This document shows, piece by piece, positions 27,172 to 33,140 of a stretch of DNA of 64,000 nucleotides (the first letter of the stretch is position 1; every line of letters begins with the position of its first letter). Origin of the DNA: Batillaria attramentaria (Eukaryota; Mollusca; Gastropoda; Batillariidae). The notes below the pieces were generated by a model, which had not been told where the DNA came from, searched no databases, and saw only the letters and a program-made list of their open reading frames with translations. Location of the stretch: the NCBI GenBank assembly GCA_018292915.2, contig JACVVK020000088.1, forward strand, positions 975,501 through 1,039,500, given 5' to 3'. Both the position numbers and the translations under genes were made by a program.

Positions 27172-30100
27172 CTTGAATGTATTAATTTTGCAATCCAAAA
27201 CTACACAGTGGCAAAGACATGCGCTAATCCATACTAAAAGACACTTAATATGGCTTTCAGTTTGTAACAAAACTGACATCAGGAAACTAAGACATCCTGA
27301 GAGGAAAAAAGTACATGTACCACTTATGAAGCTATAAAGCTGTTTGCAAACTGAATTGAAATGGACATTGAGACATTCTCCTAAATATTGCAGCCCCTAA
27401 TATTTAAGAATCGCATGTTTGCAGACAGCAACTCATCATGTTTCTACAAACAGTACAAGCCACATGGTGACACAGGCCTCTGATGTTAAACTTGACCCAT
27501 CTGACAGTATTCAGAGCAGAAATTTCATGCAACTGACAAACAATAATAATGTTGTATGCAAGACATAAACTAGAACAGTAAAACCTTTATGACGCATGTG
27601 TGACCTTGATTTTTACTAGACGTCACTCAAAAAAGCAGTCTTACAAACTATAAATGCAGATACATGTACAACAAATGTTCTACCAAAATTTCAATTTCCA
27701 AAACTTTAACTCTATCCCTGTGACCTTGATCCCTGAGGTCAAGGTGACCCAAATCGTACATGTATGTATATGAAAGCATTTCATACCAACTTTACTTGTG
27801 CTAAGTTTGGGTTGCCTGGTGTTTGTGGTTGCTGAGAAACAGAGAAAACATGAATTTTGGGGACTTTCACCATGACCCTGTGGCCTTGACCCCTGAAGTC
27901 AAGGTTACTCAAGTTGTAGGCATGAAAGCCCTTACACCAACTTCATTTGGACTATGTTTGGGTTGCCTGCTGTTTGTTGTTGCTGAGAAAGAGAATGAAC
28001 ATGATTTTCATGAACGTTCATGATCAGCCTGTAACCTTGGCCATTGAGGGAGGTCATTCAAATGGTGTTTATAAAGCTATTGTCATCCGCTATCATTGTG
28101 CAAAGTTTGGTGTTTTTACTATTTATAGATTCTGAGAAAAAGCCAATGTTAAAGTTTTGGCACTGACAGATGACAGACAGACGACAGACAGAGAGATGAC
28201 AAAGGACTATTACAGGGACTCACTTTGTTACACACGAGTCAAAAATGATGAGGTTTCAAGTGAGGTATCCCCACCCCCCACCCCTACCAAGAGCCCTGGC
28301 AGATGAAACACTGTGTGTGTACAAACTATACCTTAATGAAGGTGGCATTGATGTAATCTGAGCCCTCCTCTCCATCCACTGCTGTCAGCTTAACACGTAG
28401 GTCATCTCCTGCATGCACAAACTAAAATATCACACACTGATACATGTACATGTACAAACCGTCCAGTTTTAGTTTTGGTATTTTACATTTAGGATGACTT
28501 CAAATTTATTTAGCATCCTAGTTTGAACTATGATAATGCCCTACTAACAAACTCAACAGCACAAGTTGACTCTTTTAAGAAAAATACTAACTCAGTGTTC
28601 CCTGTGAGTCAAAAATACATGAGTCCTTGGGACCCTCTCTCTGTATTTTTGAAGGTCCTTTTGTAAATTTTGAGGGTCCATGGTCTTTTGGTATAAAAAG
28701 TCAAAGTCAAAACCATTTTTTTGTTGCTGTTGTTTACGAAAGTATTCAGGTGTCTGCTGCTAGTTACAGATCGCCTTTCATTCATTGAATTTCCAGAGAG
28801 GCGTTGGGACAAATACCGTTTGTCACGGCGCGATGAAATATGTGTGTCCCCTGTGATGCGCTAGCTGCTCTCAAATTTGTGCGTTAAGAGTTTTGTGCAT
28901 ACAAATACGCAAACCTGTGCGTAATTAAGAACACTGCTAACTGTGACTGTCAACGGGAGGCAAAAATATCATCCTCACTAAATCATATATTTAATGTGCT
29001 TCATCTATTGATGCATGCAGCATATTAATACATGTACAACATAAATCAACAGTGATTCACGATTTTCCAATTCAAGATGCACAATAATAATGTGTCTCCT
29101 GTACATTCTTTCTTCGTGTGTCTCCTAATAATCTTTTAATTTTCCTGTCACTTGAGTTTCTCTGAACATGAAATAACCAAACCAAGCCTGGATAAGTCAT
29201 CAGAACACAGTGCATTTTGGGAATACATATATATATATGTAAAAGTAAATGGCGCATGTTGTGCTGAAAGCGACAGCAGCATAGTCATGTACATACCTAA
29301 GACCTAATTTGTACCTGCCTTAGCTCCTGGCAGCATGCCCAAACAACTGGTTAAACAAATCTTTACAAGTGAGCTGTCAGGAAAAATCCTGCAGGGTGGG
29401 AGGGAAACTATAAATTAGAGTAGTGTCACTGTAACCGGACAGATAAGGTACCTGCTTCTGCAAAATAAAACATGTCCCCTCAACTCCTACCCTCACATCA
29501 TCCACTTCCTCTGCAGAGACTCCCGCCCCCATCCACCCTCATACATAACGACTAAAAAAGAAACTCCTTAGGACCGGTGAACAACTATTATTCTTGAAAC
29601 ATGAAACAAAGCCCTTCATCAGGGGAATACAAGATACAAAATACAACAAAAATGACATCAAGGTAATCCTTACGTCAGTAGTAATGTTCTTGTATTCACC
29701 TGATGAAGGGCCCGCTGAGGGCCCGAAAATTTGGGATGCACACTTTGTTTCATGTTTCAAGAATAATAGTTGTTCACCGGTCCTAAGGAGTTTCTTTTTT
29801 TAATCGTTCTGTGTGGATTTTTCCATTTTTAAACTTTTGTGGATGTGCAGAGCCAGCATGACTTTCTTCGTTTTTTAAAGTCAGTATCTCTCTCTCTCTC
29901 TCTACAGCACAGTCTGACCCTACAGTAGGCACATACATACATGTATGGTTACTATAAAGACAATAATATATATACACTGTACTGCTGCAGTGAAATGCTA
30001 TCTAGTTTTGGAGTCCATGCCAAGGTCACATTGGTTTGGGCTTTTCTTTTTCCTGTCACTTACGCCACTTACATGTTAACATCTGCAAAACAGCCTGGTT

Positions 30101-31837
30101 TTAACCAGCCTGCAGTTTAATAAAATGTTCACATCAGACATAATAACCACAGTGAAAGACGTTTGCTGTAAAATCAGCCTAATTAGTTATAGCTAAAAAA
30201 TTGGAGATAACAATATCCCATAATGTAAGACAATGTGCTTACATACTGATCAACAAAAGAAACACAAATTTCCTGTGTGTTTAAGTTTGATCTAATATTC
30301 AATAAATTGATTAGTTACTGACGGAACACACCAAAAATTTTGGAATGCTCGCTCTAAGCACAACTCTTCAGTCTGGCACACTTTTTTCTTCAAATGAAGA
30401 AATCAAATGTCTTTACAAGATCAATACATCAATATATATGCCAATATGGTGCATTGCTCATCCATCGGCAGTGCTTCTGGTGATCGCAAAACTTTGCTGA
30501 AGGCTGTGGAAGGTTAGTAGGTGCACATTAACGGCATTAACAACGGTTTCTAGGTCATCACGTTGTCTCAGTGGGGCCAAAGATTTTTCAGGTTACGGAG
30601 GAGCTAGTCTTCAAATGGCCGGCGCATCCAAACTAGAACTGTGAGAAACCGTGCCGTTTACGGGTTTTATTGCTGTTGCATCAGTGAACAGATTTCACTT
30701 ATCAGATTTCTCCAGCAGCGCGTGCAACCAGCGACCATAATATATGCGTTTTCAGAATCTGCAGGCACCATGCAAAGGGAGGGCACCAGTGTCGTAATAA
30801 TCACGTGAGCTGTTGTCTAGACGTGAATGATTAAAATAACGGCGCGCCGGTGTGCAAAAGAATCAATCTTTGTGACTTATGGCATTTTTGGATAACAAAA
30901 AACTGAAAATAATTGTCGCGTTTCTTTTGGAATTCAGTATACAAGCTATATTTTTAATTCTTACTTGGAAGTATATCCTTGTATCTGTTTTTCTTCAAGT
31001 TTTCATCTGACTTGCCATCCTCCATGGAAAATCGCTCTTCATTTTTGTTTTGAATTTGCGTTTCCCGCAATATCTGTAAAAGGAAAAGAATATATGCATG
31101 ATTTCCATCTCCTGGCTAGGCACCCAGTAAGGCTCAGTTGGTATAGTTTGCCCCTTATGGGTGGCAAATGTATATACCAGTTAAGCACAAGGGGGGCATG
31201 TATACCAGTTGTCCACTGTGAGGGGCGATTGTATCCCCACTGTGCGCATGCGGGTGCGATTGTAGACCAACAGCCGGATTGGCCAACTCTCGCGAGATTT
31301 CCGTGCTGTGTTCAGCAACCGATGCCAGCAATTCCGGCAATTTGAACTGAGCAAAATGGCGGAAAATCGTGGGGTAGAAGTGCCTTAGGGCGAATTGTTC
31401 GAGTATTTGAAGACTGTGGATACCATCCAAATGGCCATTAAACCTGTTGAGGATGGGAATGAGAGTGCTTGGAAATGATTTAGTTGAAACTGAGAAAGGG
31501 CGTCTCAGTTGGGTTTTTAACGGACATCGTCCGCTTGAAAGATGATGCCGCTTGCCGTGGCAGCCGTGTGTAGTCGCACACCGTTCTGATATACATGTCG
31601 TGCAGGACAACGAGTAGTGTGAGCGAAAATGAAACTGTCGCACTTAAAACTGATATAAACTTAATACTTATAAATTTCAATCATTACATTGTATGGCCAT
31701 ATTCTTGTAATGAGTTGCTTAAATCAAAGTTGTAAACTAAATTCCGCGGTCATGTGACTTCACCACGAGAGACCCAATCCTAGTATAGAATTGCACCCCG
31801 ACTCGTGCTGCAGGTATACAATCAGTGGACGACTGGT

Positions 31838-31871
<34 letters not shown>

Positions 31872-32406
31872 TTGCTCCCCACTGCGCATGACTGGAATAC
31901 ATTTACCCTCCCCCCCCCCCCCCCCCATGGGCGAACTACACAAACTGAACTGAGCCCCAGCAAGTACATAAATGCAAATCGATACCTGTTAATGTATAAT
32001 TGTTTTAATGCAAAGTCCTACTGAGCTCTGGTATGAATGTGAATGTTATCATTCTGCCGATTTCACTGTGGATCGCTCTCTACACCCCTTATAAGTCAAT
32101 GTTCCCTTTTGATTCGAAAATACAAGGGTCCGTGGGACCCTCTCTCCATGTTTTTGAGGGTCCTTTTGTAAACTCTGAGGGTCCATGGTCTGAAAGTCAA
32201 AACAGGAGTCTAAAACAATAAAAGTCTGATGATAACGTTGCGAGTAACATTAGTTTGGGGTACGGTTTTGTCTCTCCCGACGACAGGGACAGTAGACTCA
32301 CCCGGAACTCACGATGGAAACCCGTCCCAGCAGGGTCATCTTCCGACCTCAACTTTTCTACATGGCAAATGAACTCTCGAAGACATTTTCCAATGTTTTC
32401 CGACAT
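6764..32406 (-). CDS. PEST-type non-receptor protein tyrosine phosphatase (PTPN12/PTPN22-like), 17 coding exons
   Basis: Coding exons in transcript order: 32406-32302, 31073-30965, 28408-28332, 27113-26979, 25110-25042, 24003-23798, 23077-23011, 22675-22598, 22106-21987, 21569-21536, 20633-20058, 18466-18420, 17561-17522, 15733-15426, 12704-12686, 7237-7184, 6843-6764. All have GT-AG borders and compatible phases; the total is 2124 nt, 707 aa plus stop, close to PTPN12/22 (about 780-807 aa). The catalytic domain fills residues 1 to about 300, with [20 protein letters not shown] and [10 protein letters not shown]. The rest is a disordered, proline-rich tail ending in GPRPMPQEW, like the C-terminal homology motif of PEST phosphatases that binds PSTPIP proteins. 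By family, it dephosphorylates phosphotyrosine on cytoplasmic adhesion and signalling proteins. The join was made by eye, so extra alternative exons in long introns are possible. Confidence 0.88.
7184..7237 (-). CDS. PTP exon 16: pre-C-terminal exon
   Basis: 54 nt, phase 1 in and out, encoding [18 protein letters not shown]. Acceptor TTATCTTACAG and donor GTAAGT are good. It links the tail to the C-terminal homology motif. Confidence 0.75.
8430..8530 (-). repeat. Dispersed repeat, inverted partner at 26305-26405
   Basis: The reverse complement (AAGTGACAGATTCTGATGCA, CGGATTA, GTGAAAAGTTTTCCACA, TGCCTGACAAATGTA) matches 26305-26405 on the plus strand. Function unknown. Both copies are in PTP introns; the rest of the 7.24-9.2 kb intron segment shows nothing else that I can name. 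Confidence 0.55.
9247..10000. mobile_element. Fold-back element, copy 2 (in PTP intron 15)
   Basis: Begins TTTTTGGCTCACTTGTGTAA, then a (GT)n tract and at least four of the same units (TCAGAATCTACAAA, GGCATGCTGATAGAC, GACCTTGA). It ends near TTTCACAAGTGAGC, the partial inverted partner. Units all face one way, so this copy lacks the opposite arm. Confidence 0.65.
10216..10584. mobile_element. hAT-like non-autonomous element (369 bp)
   Basis: TIRs CAGGGCTGAGATTTAGCA and CAGGGCTGAGCTTTAGCA (inverted at the right end) are flanked by the 6-bp direct repeat CAAACC (10210-10215 and 10585-10590). No coding capacity. TIRs starting CAG(G/T)G suit the hAT superfamily; the class is inferred. It lies in PTP intron 15. 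Confidence 0.8.
11014..12082 (-). repeat. 1.07 kb dispersed repeat, copy B (inverted)
   Basis: The reverse complement of copy A from CATCCCATAAGGTTGTTTCT to AAATCTGCCCCATCCCTT, including AGATCCGCTA-type and (GA)n blocks. The two copies sit in introns of the two different genes, in opposite orientation and about 40 kb apart. With respect to transcription both are in the same sense. Confidence 0.7.
12686..12704 (-). CDS. PTP exon 15: candidate 19-nt microexon
   Basis: An acceptor GGTTTTTGCAG and a strong donor GTGAGT enclose 19 nt encoding MVFSGP plus one base. Phase 0 in and phase 1 out is exactly what is needed to join exon 14 to exon 16; without it (or an equivalent) the frame to the C-terminal motif is lost. 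Evidence is splice signals and phase only. Confidence 0.55.
12858..12887. repeat. Perfect 13-bp hairpin in PTP intron 14
   Basis: ATGTTGTTTCCAT, loop AGTA, then the exact reverse complement. GTTTCCAT-AG resembles half of an RFX X-box. It could be a short palindromic insertion or a protein-binding site. The flanking intron (12705-15425, outside the SINE) shows nothing else that I recognise. Confidence 0.6.
14371..14600 (+). mobile_element. tRNA-derived SINE
   Basis: Contains an A box (TGGTCTAGTGG, 14382-14392) and a B box (GGTTCGAGTCC, 14426-14436), spaced as in a tRNA promoter, followed by a non-tRNA body with TTTGGAAATGTTCAGCCCAC. Pol III promoter boxes plus body copies elsewhere in the window mark it as a SINE rather than a tRNA gene. 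It lies in PTP intron 14. Confidence 0.82.
15426..15733 (-). CDS. PTP exon 14: Pro/Gln-rich tail exon
   Basis: 308 nt, phase 1 in, phase 0 out, residues about 555-657. It contains [10 protein letters not shown] (third YxN motif, YDNI) and a Pro/Gln/Arg-rich run ([21 protein letters not shown]). Acceptor and donor (GTACAT) are acceptable. Confidence 0.82.
16640..16905. mobile_element. Partial MITE of the CAGTAGAACC family
   Basis: The right end, read on the minus strand (CAGTACATGTAGAACCTATT then GGCGACCTCTGG), matches the 50493 element. Internal GCGGTCG and CCAGCGG blocks resemble 42840-42990. The left end could not be defined. It lies in PTP intron 13. Confidence 0.45.
17522..17561 (-). CDS. 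PTP exon 13: small tail exon
   Basis: 40 nt, phase 0 in, phase 1 out, encoding [14 protein letters not shown]. The phases fit exon 12 and exon 14 exactly. Exons 12 and 13 together add 87 nt, so the pair could be skipped without a frameshift. Confidence 0.7.
18065..18260 (+). mobile_element. SINE body fragment
   Basis: TTTGGAAATGTTCAAGCCCA and AAATTTGAAAATAAATGCAA, then GAGCTGACCCTTCGC and CAGCTTGCGGTGCT. Matches 295-440 and the inverse of 54290-54450. It lies in PTP intron 12. Confidence 0.6.
18420..18466 (-). CDS. PTP exon 12: small tail exon
   Basis: 47 nt, phase 1 in, phase 0 out, encoding [16 protein letters not shown]. Acceptor TTTTCACAG and donor GTAAGG are good. It must be used with exon 13 to keep the frame, because exon 11 leaves phase 1 and exon 14 needs phase 1. 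Confidence 0.7.
20058..20633 (-). CDS. PTP exon 11: large disordered, proline-rich tail exon
   Basis: 576 nt, phase 1 in and out, residues about 334-525. It opens [11 protein letters not shown] (a second YxN motif, YSNV). Ser/Thr/Pro-rich sequence follows with [12 protein letters not shown], a PxxPxK class II SH3 ligand, and later KAPPPAG. A long open frame with low-complexity composition is typical of PTPN12/22 tails, which dock adaptors such as Grb2, Csk or Shc. The partners here are inferred only. Confidence 0.85.
20862..20975. repeat. C-run / A-run / CA low-complexity tract
   Basis: Several C-runs followed by A-runs and (CA)n, as at 4021. It lies in PTP intron 10; in the sense RNA it is G-rich then U/G-rich. 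Confidence 0.9.
21536..21569 (-). CDS. PTP exon 10: small tail exon with a YxN motif
   Basis: 34 nt, phase 0 in, phase 1 out. It encodes [15 protein letters not shown] fits the pYxN consensus recognised by Grb2-type SH2 domains. Support is splice consensus plus a phase match to both neighbours; there is no domain homology. Confidence 0.75.
21722..21781. repeat. (CA)30 microsatellite
   Basis: A pure CA run of about 60 bases in PTP intron 9. Other dinucleotide tracts: 2278-2310, 2803-2825, 9294-9335 and 16094-16130 (CA/GT); 18569-18612 and 18811-18888 (GT then GA); 18940-18959 (GA); 43839-43886 (GT); 52560-52586 (CT); 31839-31870 (TA). Confidence 0.95.
21987..22106 (-). CDS. PTP exon 9: Q-loop and end of the catalytic domain
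   Basis: 120 nt, phase 0 in and out. It starts [20 protein letters not shown], the Q-x-x-Q-Y-x-x-x-H end of the PTP fold, then moves into a charged linker ([20 protein letters not shown]). The catalytic domain ends in this exon. Confidence 0.92.
22598..22675 (-). CDS. PTP exon 8: [10 protein letters not shown] helix
   Basis: 78 nt, phase 0 in and out. It encodes [20 protein letters not shown] then SMVQTP. The (L/I)xxLRxQRxxxVQT motif is universal in classical PTPs, and the QT(x)xQ Q-loop glutamine continues into the next exon. Confidence 0.93.
22912..22977. repeat. C-run / A-run / CAAA low-complexity tract
   Basis: Same composite as 4021. It begins about 35 bases inside the intron from the donor of PTP exon 7. 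Confidence 0.9.
23011..23077 (-). CDS. PTP exon 7: P-loop SAGCGRTG
   Basis: 67 nt, phase 2 in, phase 0 out. It completes [10 protein letters not shown] and continues [15 protein letters not shown]. The second cysteine (GCGRTG) and the following AIDY are hallmarks of the PEST subfamily. Phosphate-binding Arg is near residue 239. Confidence 0.95.
23111..23600. mobile_element. Fold-back element, diverged copy 3 (in PTP intron 6)
   Basis: Shares a unit subfamily with 27585-28250: CCTTTATGACTC, TTTACTAGACATCACTCAA, GTTGCCTGGT and TGTGACCTTGACC. It ends with ATGGTTATCACACAGACTCA and TTTTGTTAC, matching the right terminus of copy 1. Confidence 0.55.
23798..24003 (-). CDS. PTP exon 6: WPD loop and catalytic cysteine
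   Basis: 206 nt, phase 0 in, phase 2 out. It encodes residues 166-233. [15 protein letters not shown] holds the general acid Asp near 201, and the exon ends MVVHC with the nucleophilic Cys at 233 (human PTPN12 Cys231, PTPN22 Cys227). The P-loop is split by the intron just after the cysteine. Confidence 0.95.
24050..24235 (-). mobile_element. Probable non-LTR retroelement 3' tail
   Basis: Minus strand reads AATTATTTATTATGCTTTTT, then CGCCCTATCCCCATGTGAAT and AATAAACCATCTGAATCTCC with a (TC)n end. The layout resembles LINE 3' ends; no coding sequence remains. It lies in PTP intron 5 next to exon 6. Confidence 0.4.
25042..25110 (-). CDS. PTP exon 5: KCEKYW segment
   Basis: 69 nt, phase 0 in and out. 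It encodes [20 protein letters not shown] and three more residues. KCxxYWP/A is a standard PTP landmark. The acceptor has a good pyrimidine tract. Confidence 0.9.
25217..25435. repeat. C-run / A-run / CAAA low-complexity tract
   Basis: The longest example, about 215 bases, with a second C-run at its right end. It lies in PTP intron 4, about 105 bases upstream of exon 5 in transcript sense. Confidence 0.9.
25555..25772 (-). mobile_element. tRNA-derived SINE, minus-strand copy
   Basis: On the minus strand TAGTGGTGTAG (A box) and GGATCGAGTCC (B box) are followed by GCTTGGGGCAAAG and a diverged body including a C-run on the plus strand. Same family as 14371. It lies in PTP intron 4. Confidence 0.72.
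26305..26405 (+). repeat. Dispersed repeat, partner of 8430-8530
   Basis: Plus strand has AAGTGACTGATCCTGATGCA, CGGATTA, TGAAAAGTTTTCCACAC and ACCTGACAAACGTAATGAGA. It lies in PTP intron 4. Other parts of 25780-26978 show no recognised feature. Confidence 0.55.
26979..27113 (-). CDS. PTP exon 4: AAQGPMP / FWRMLWEY segment
   Basis: 135 nt, phase 0 on both sides, so skipping it keeps the frame but removes 45 core residues. It encodes [20 protein letters not shown] and [18 protein letters not shown], the conserved TQGP and FWRM motifs. The acceptor is unusual: about 26 UG dinucleotides run straight into GCAG with no ordinary pyrimidine tract. Confidence 0.93.
27114..27170. repeat. (CA)n tract forming the 3' splice site of PTP exon 4
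   Basis: Nearly pure (CA)26-27 on the plus strand. In the PTP transcript it is (UG)n ending in GCAG|GAU, directly at the exon border. Confidence 0.95.
27585..28250. mobile_element. Fold-back element, diverged copy 4 (in PTP intron 3)
   Basis: Three units with GTTGCCTGGTGTTTGTGGTT, CTGAGAAA and TGACCTTGA/TCAAGGT, ending in a GACAGA tract and GGGACTCACTTTGTTACAC, the family terminus. Orientation is the same as copy 3. Confidence 0.6.
28332..28408 (-). CDS. PTP exon 3: [10 protein letters not shown] segment
   Basis: 77 nt, phase 1 in, phase 0 out. It encodes RDDLRVKL then an acidic turn and [10 protein letters not shown], the conserved DYINA(N/T)F motif of the PTP core beta-sheet. Acceptor and donor are consensus. 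Confidence 0.9.
28593..28936. mobile_element. hAT-like non-autonomous element (344 bp)
   Basis: Begins CAGTGTTCCCT and ends AAGAACACTG, with the 6-bp target duplication CTAACT on both sides (28587-28592 and 28937-28942). A TGCGTAA word near the right end is shared with the element at 39258. It lies in PTP intron 2. A fragment of the same family is at about 32097-32220. Confidence 0.78.
29554..29800. mobile_element. Perfect inverted-repeat element with a hammerhead-like core
   Basis: Arms of about 58 bp (29554-29611 and 29743-29800) are perfect inverted repeats around a 130-bp core. Near the right arm the plus strand has CTGATGA (29700-29706), a 6-bp GGGCCC/GGGCCC stem with loop GCTGA, then GAAA (29725-29728), the layout of a hammerhead core. 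Penelope-like retroelements are known to carry such ribozymes in their terminal repeats. Catalytic stem III and a cleavage site were not clearly identified. Confidence 0.55.
30246..30937. mobile_element. TA-inserting TIR element (692 bp) in PTP intron 2
   Basis: Left end CTGATCAACAAAAGAAAC and right end inverted CTGAATTCCAAAAGAAAC, both flanked by TA. This suits a Tc1/mariner-type MITE. The right end is 27 bases from the donor of PTP exon 2. No open frame of note. Confidence 0.68.
30965..31073 (-). CDS. PTP exon 2: linker to the phosphotyrosine-recognition loop
   Basis: Phase 0 in, phase 1 out. It encodes residues 36-72, from ILRETQIQ to [19 protein letters not shown] is the conserved phosphotyrosine-loop motif of classical PTPs (its tyrosine stacks on substrate pTyr). 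A mobile element lies only 27 bases beyond its donor site on the intron side. Confidence 0.88.
31282..31300. promoter_or_regulatory. TCTCGCGAGA palindrome with nearby CCAAT box
   Basis: TCTCGCGAGA (about 31288-31297) is a known core element of CpG promoters and a binding site of ZBTB33-type factors; GGATTGGCC lies about 10 bases upstream. It could be an alternative PTP promoter or one brought in with the decayed sequence beside it. Confidence 0.4.
31356..31570 (+). pseudogene. Possible decayed coding exon or retrocopy, unidentified
   Basis: Plus strand in one frame: [10 protein letters not shown], a TAG, then [19 protein letters not shown] and [10 protein letters not shown] before several stops. 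A different frame further on reads [20 protein letters not shown]. The sequence has the composition of real protein and sits just after CCAAT-type (GGATTGGCCA) and TCTCGCGAGA promoter motifs. I do not recognise the protein. It is broken by stops and a frame change and lies antisense in PTP intron 1. Confidence 0.35.
32302..32406 (-). CDS. PTP exon 1: start codon and N-terminal helix
   Basis: Encodes 35 residues beginning [12 protein letters not shown] and ending FHREFR, in phase 0 before a GTGAGT donor. The pattern (short helix, charged linker, F-x-R-E/D-F) matches the N-terminus of PTPN12/PTPN22, where the first helix caps the catalytic domain. This ATG is chosen because it gives the family's expected distance of about 230 residues to the catalytic cysteine. 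An upstream ATG also lies in the same frame about 50 bases further out, but the family homology starts here. Confidence 0.85.
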
Positions 32407-32514
32407 CGTTCCAAGCACAACCCAAGATCTTGACGCATTACTTCTAACAGGTGTGCCCACTGAAACACTCCAGCCAAAGCAGGAAGGTAAATATCACGAT
32501 GGACCGGAAACTGC

Positions 32515-32570
32515 TTGCAGTCACGTGACCAAACTTTCGTTTTTGCTTTGGCGTTCAGAGGAGAGGCCGC
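32515..32570 (-). promoter_or_regulatory. Candidate PTP promoter with a palindromic E-box
   Basis: About 115 bases upstream of the PTP start codon lies the palindrome GTCACGTGAC (32520-32529), a canonical E-box of the USF/MiT-TFE type, next to a TTTCCGG (ETS-like) site. The area is GC-richer than its surroundings. Promoter function is inference. Confidence 0.45.
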
Positions 32571-32639
32571 ACGCACATGTTAGACACAGTGTAAAGACCA
32601 TTCTCCACCTCATACATGCATCATCTCGCTAGACATAAT

Positions 32640-32768
32640 AATCCGACACATAATAAGTCAAGTCAAGTCAAGTCAAAATACTTTATTTATCCCCGTAGGG
32701 CAATTCATGCGGGCGAGCATAAGACACATAAATTAAGAAGTTGAGATCACTAAATTCATATAATTGTA

Positions 32769-32810
<42 letters not shown>

Positions 32811-33140
32811 TATCCTGCACTTGGTGACTAACCGGAGAATTATAAGCATGAGGCAACTAAAAAAAAAAAAATCACAGACAAGTATCACAAGCATCACAGA
32901 AGCGGAAACAGCAGCTTATTAAAATACATCACAGTAATTATGGCACTCAGTGCCGGCTTCTCGTTGAGAAGGGATATTGCAGTTGGGATAAAAGAGAACT
33001 TTCGACGGTTAGTTTTACAGAAGTGGGCTCTGAATCTTCGACCAGAAGGAAAATGTTCAAACTCTCTATACAGAATGTGAGCATGAATGCCTAAGATGGA
33101 ACTGGCCTTCCTGAGGACCTGCTGCTCAAAAAACGCCTGA
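32640..33140 (-). mobile_element. 3' end of a 5'-truncated LINE
   Basis: Read on the minus strand, a decayed frame encodes SSILGIHAHILYREFEHFPS then GRRFRAHFCKTNRRKFSFIP and TAISLLNEK. This is the basic C-terminal end of LINE ORF2 proteins. It is followed by GATAAATAAAGTATTTT and a tail of GACTT repeats. It lies in the divergent intergenic region. Confidence 0.7.

Larger units (their letters stand above)
31130..31960. repeat. Inverted pair of tRNA-like repeats flanking a CpG-rich block
   Basis: Left copy 31130-31270 (+) has GGCTCAGTTGGTATAGTTTG and CATGTATACCAGTTGTCCAC. Right copy 31795-31960 (-) has, on the minus strand, GGCTCAGTTCAGTTTGTG and TACCAGTCGTCCACTGATT. The first block resembles a tRNA D-arm (A box). 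Both lie in PTP intron 1. Confidence 0.5.
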
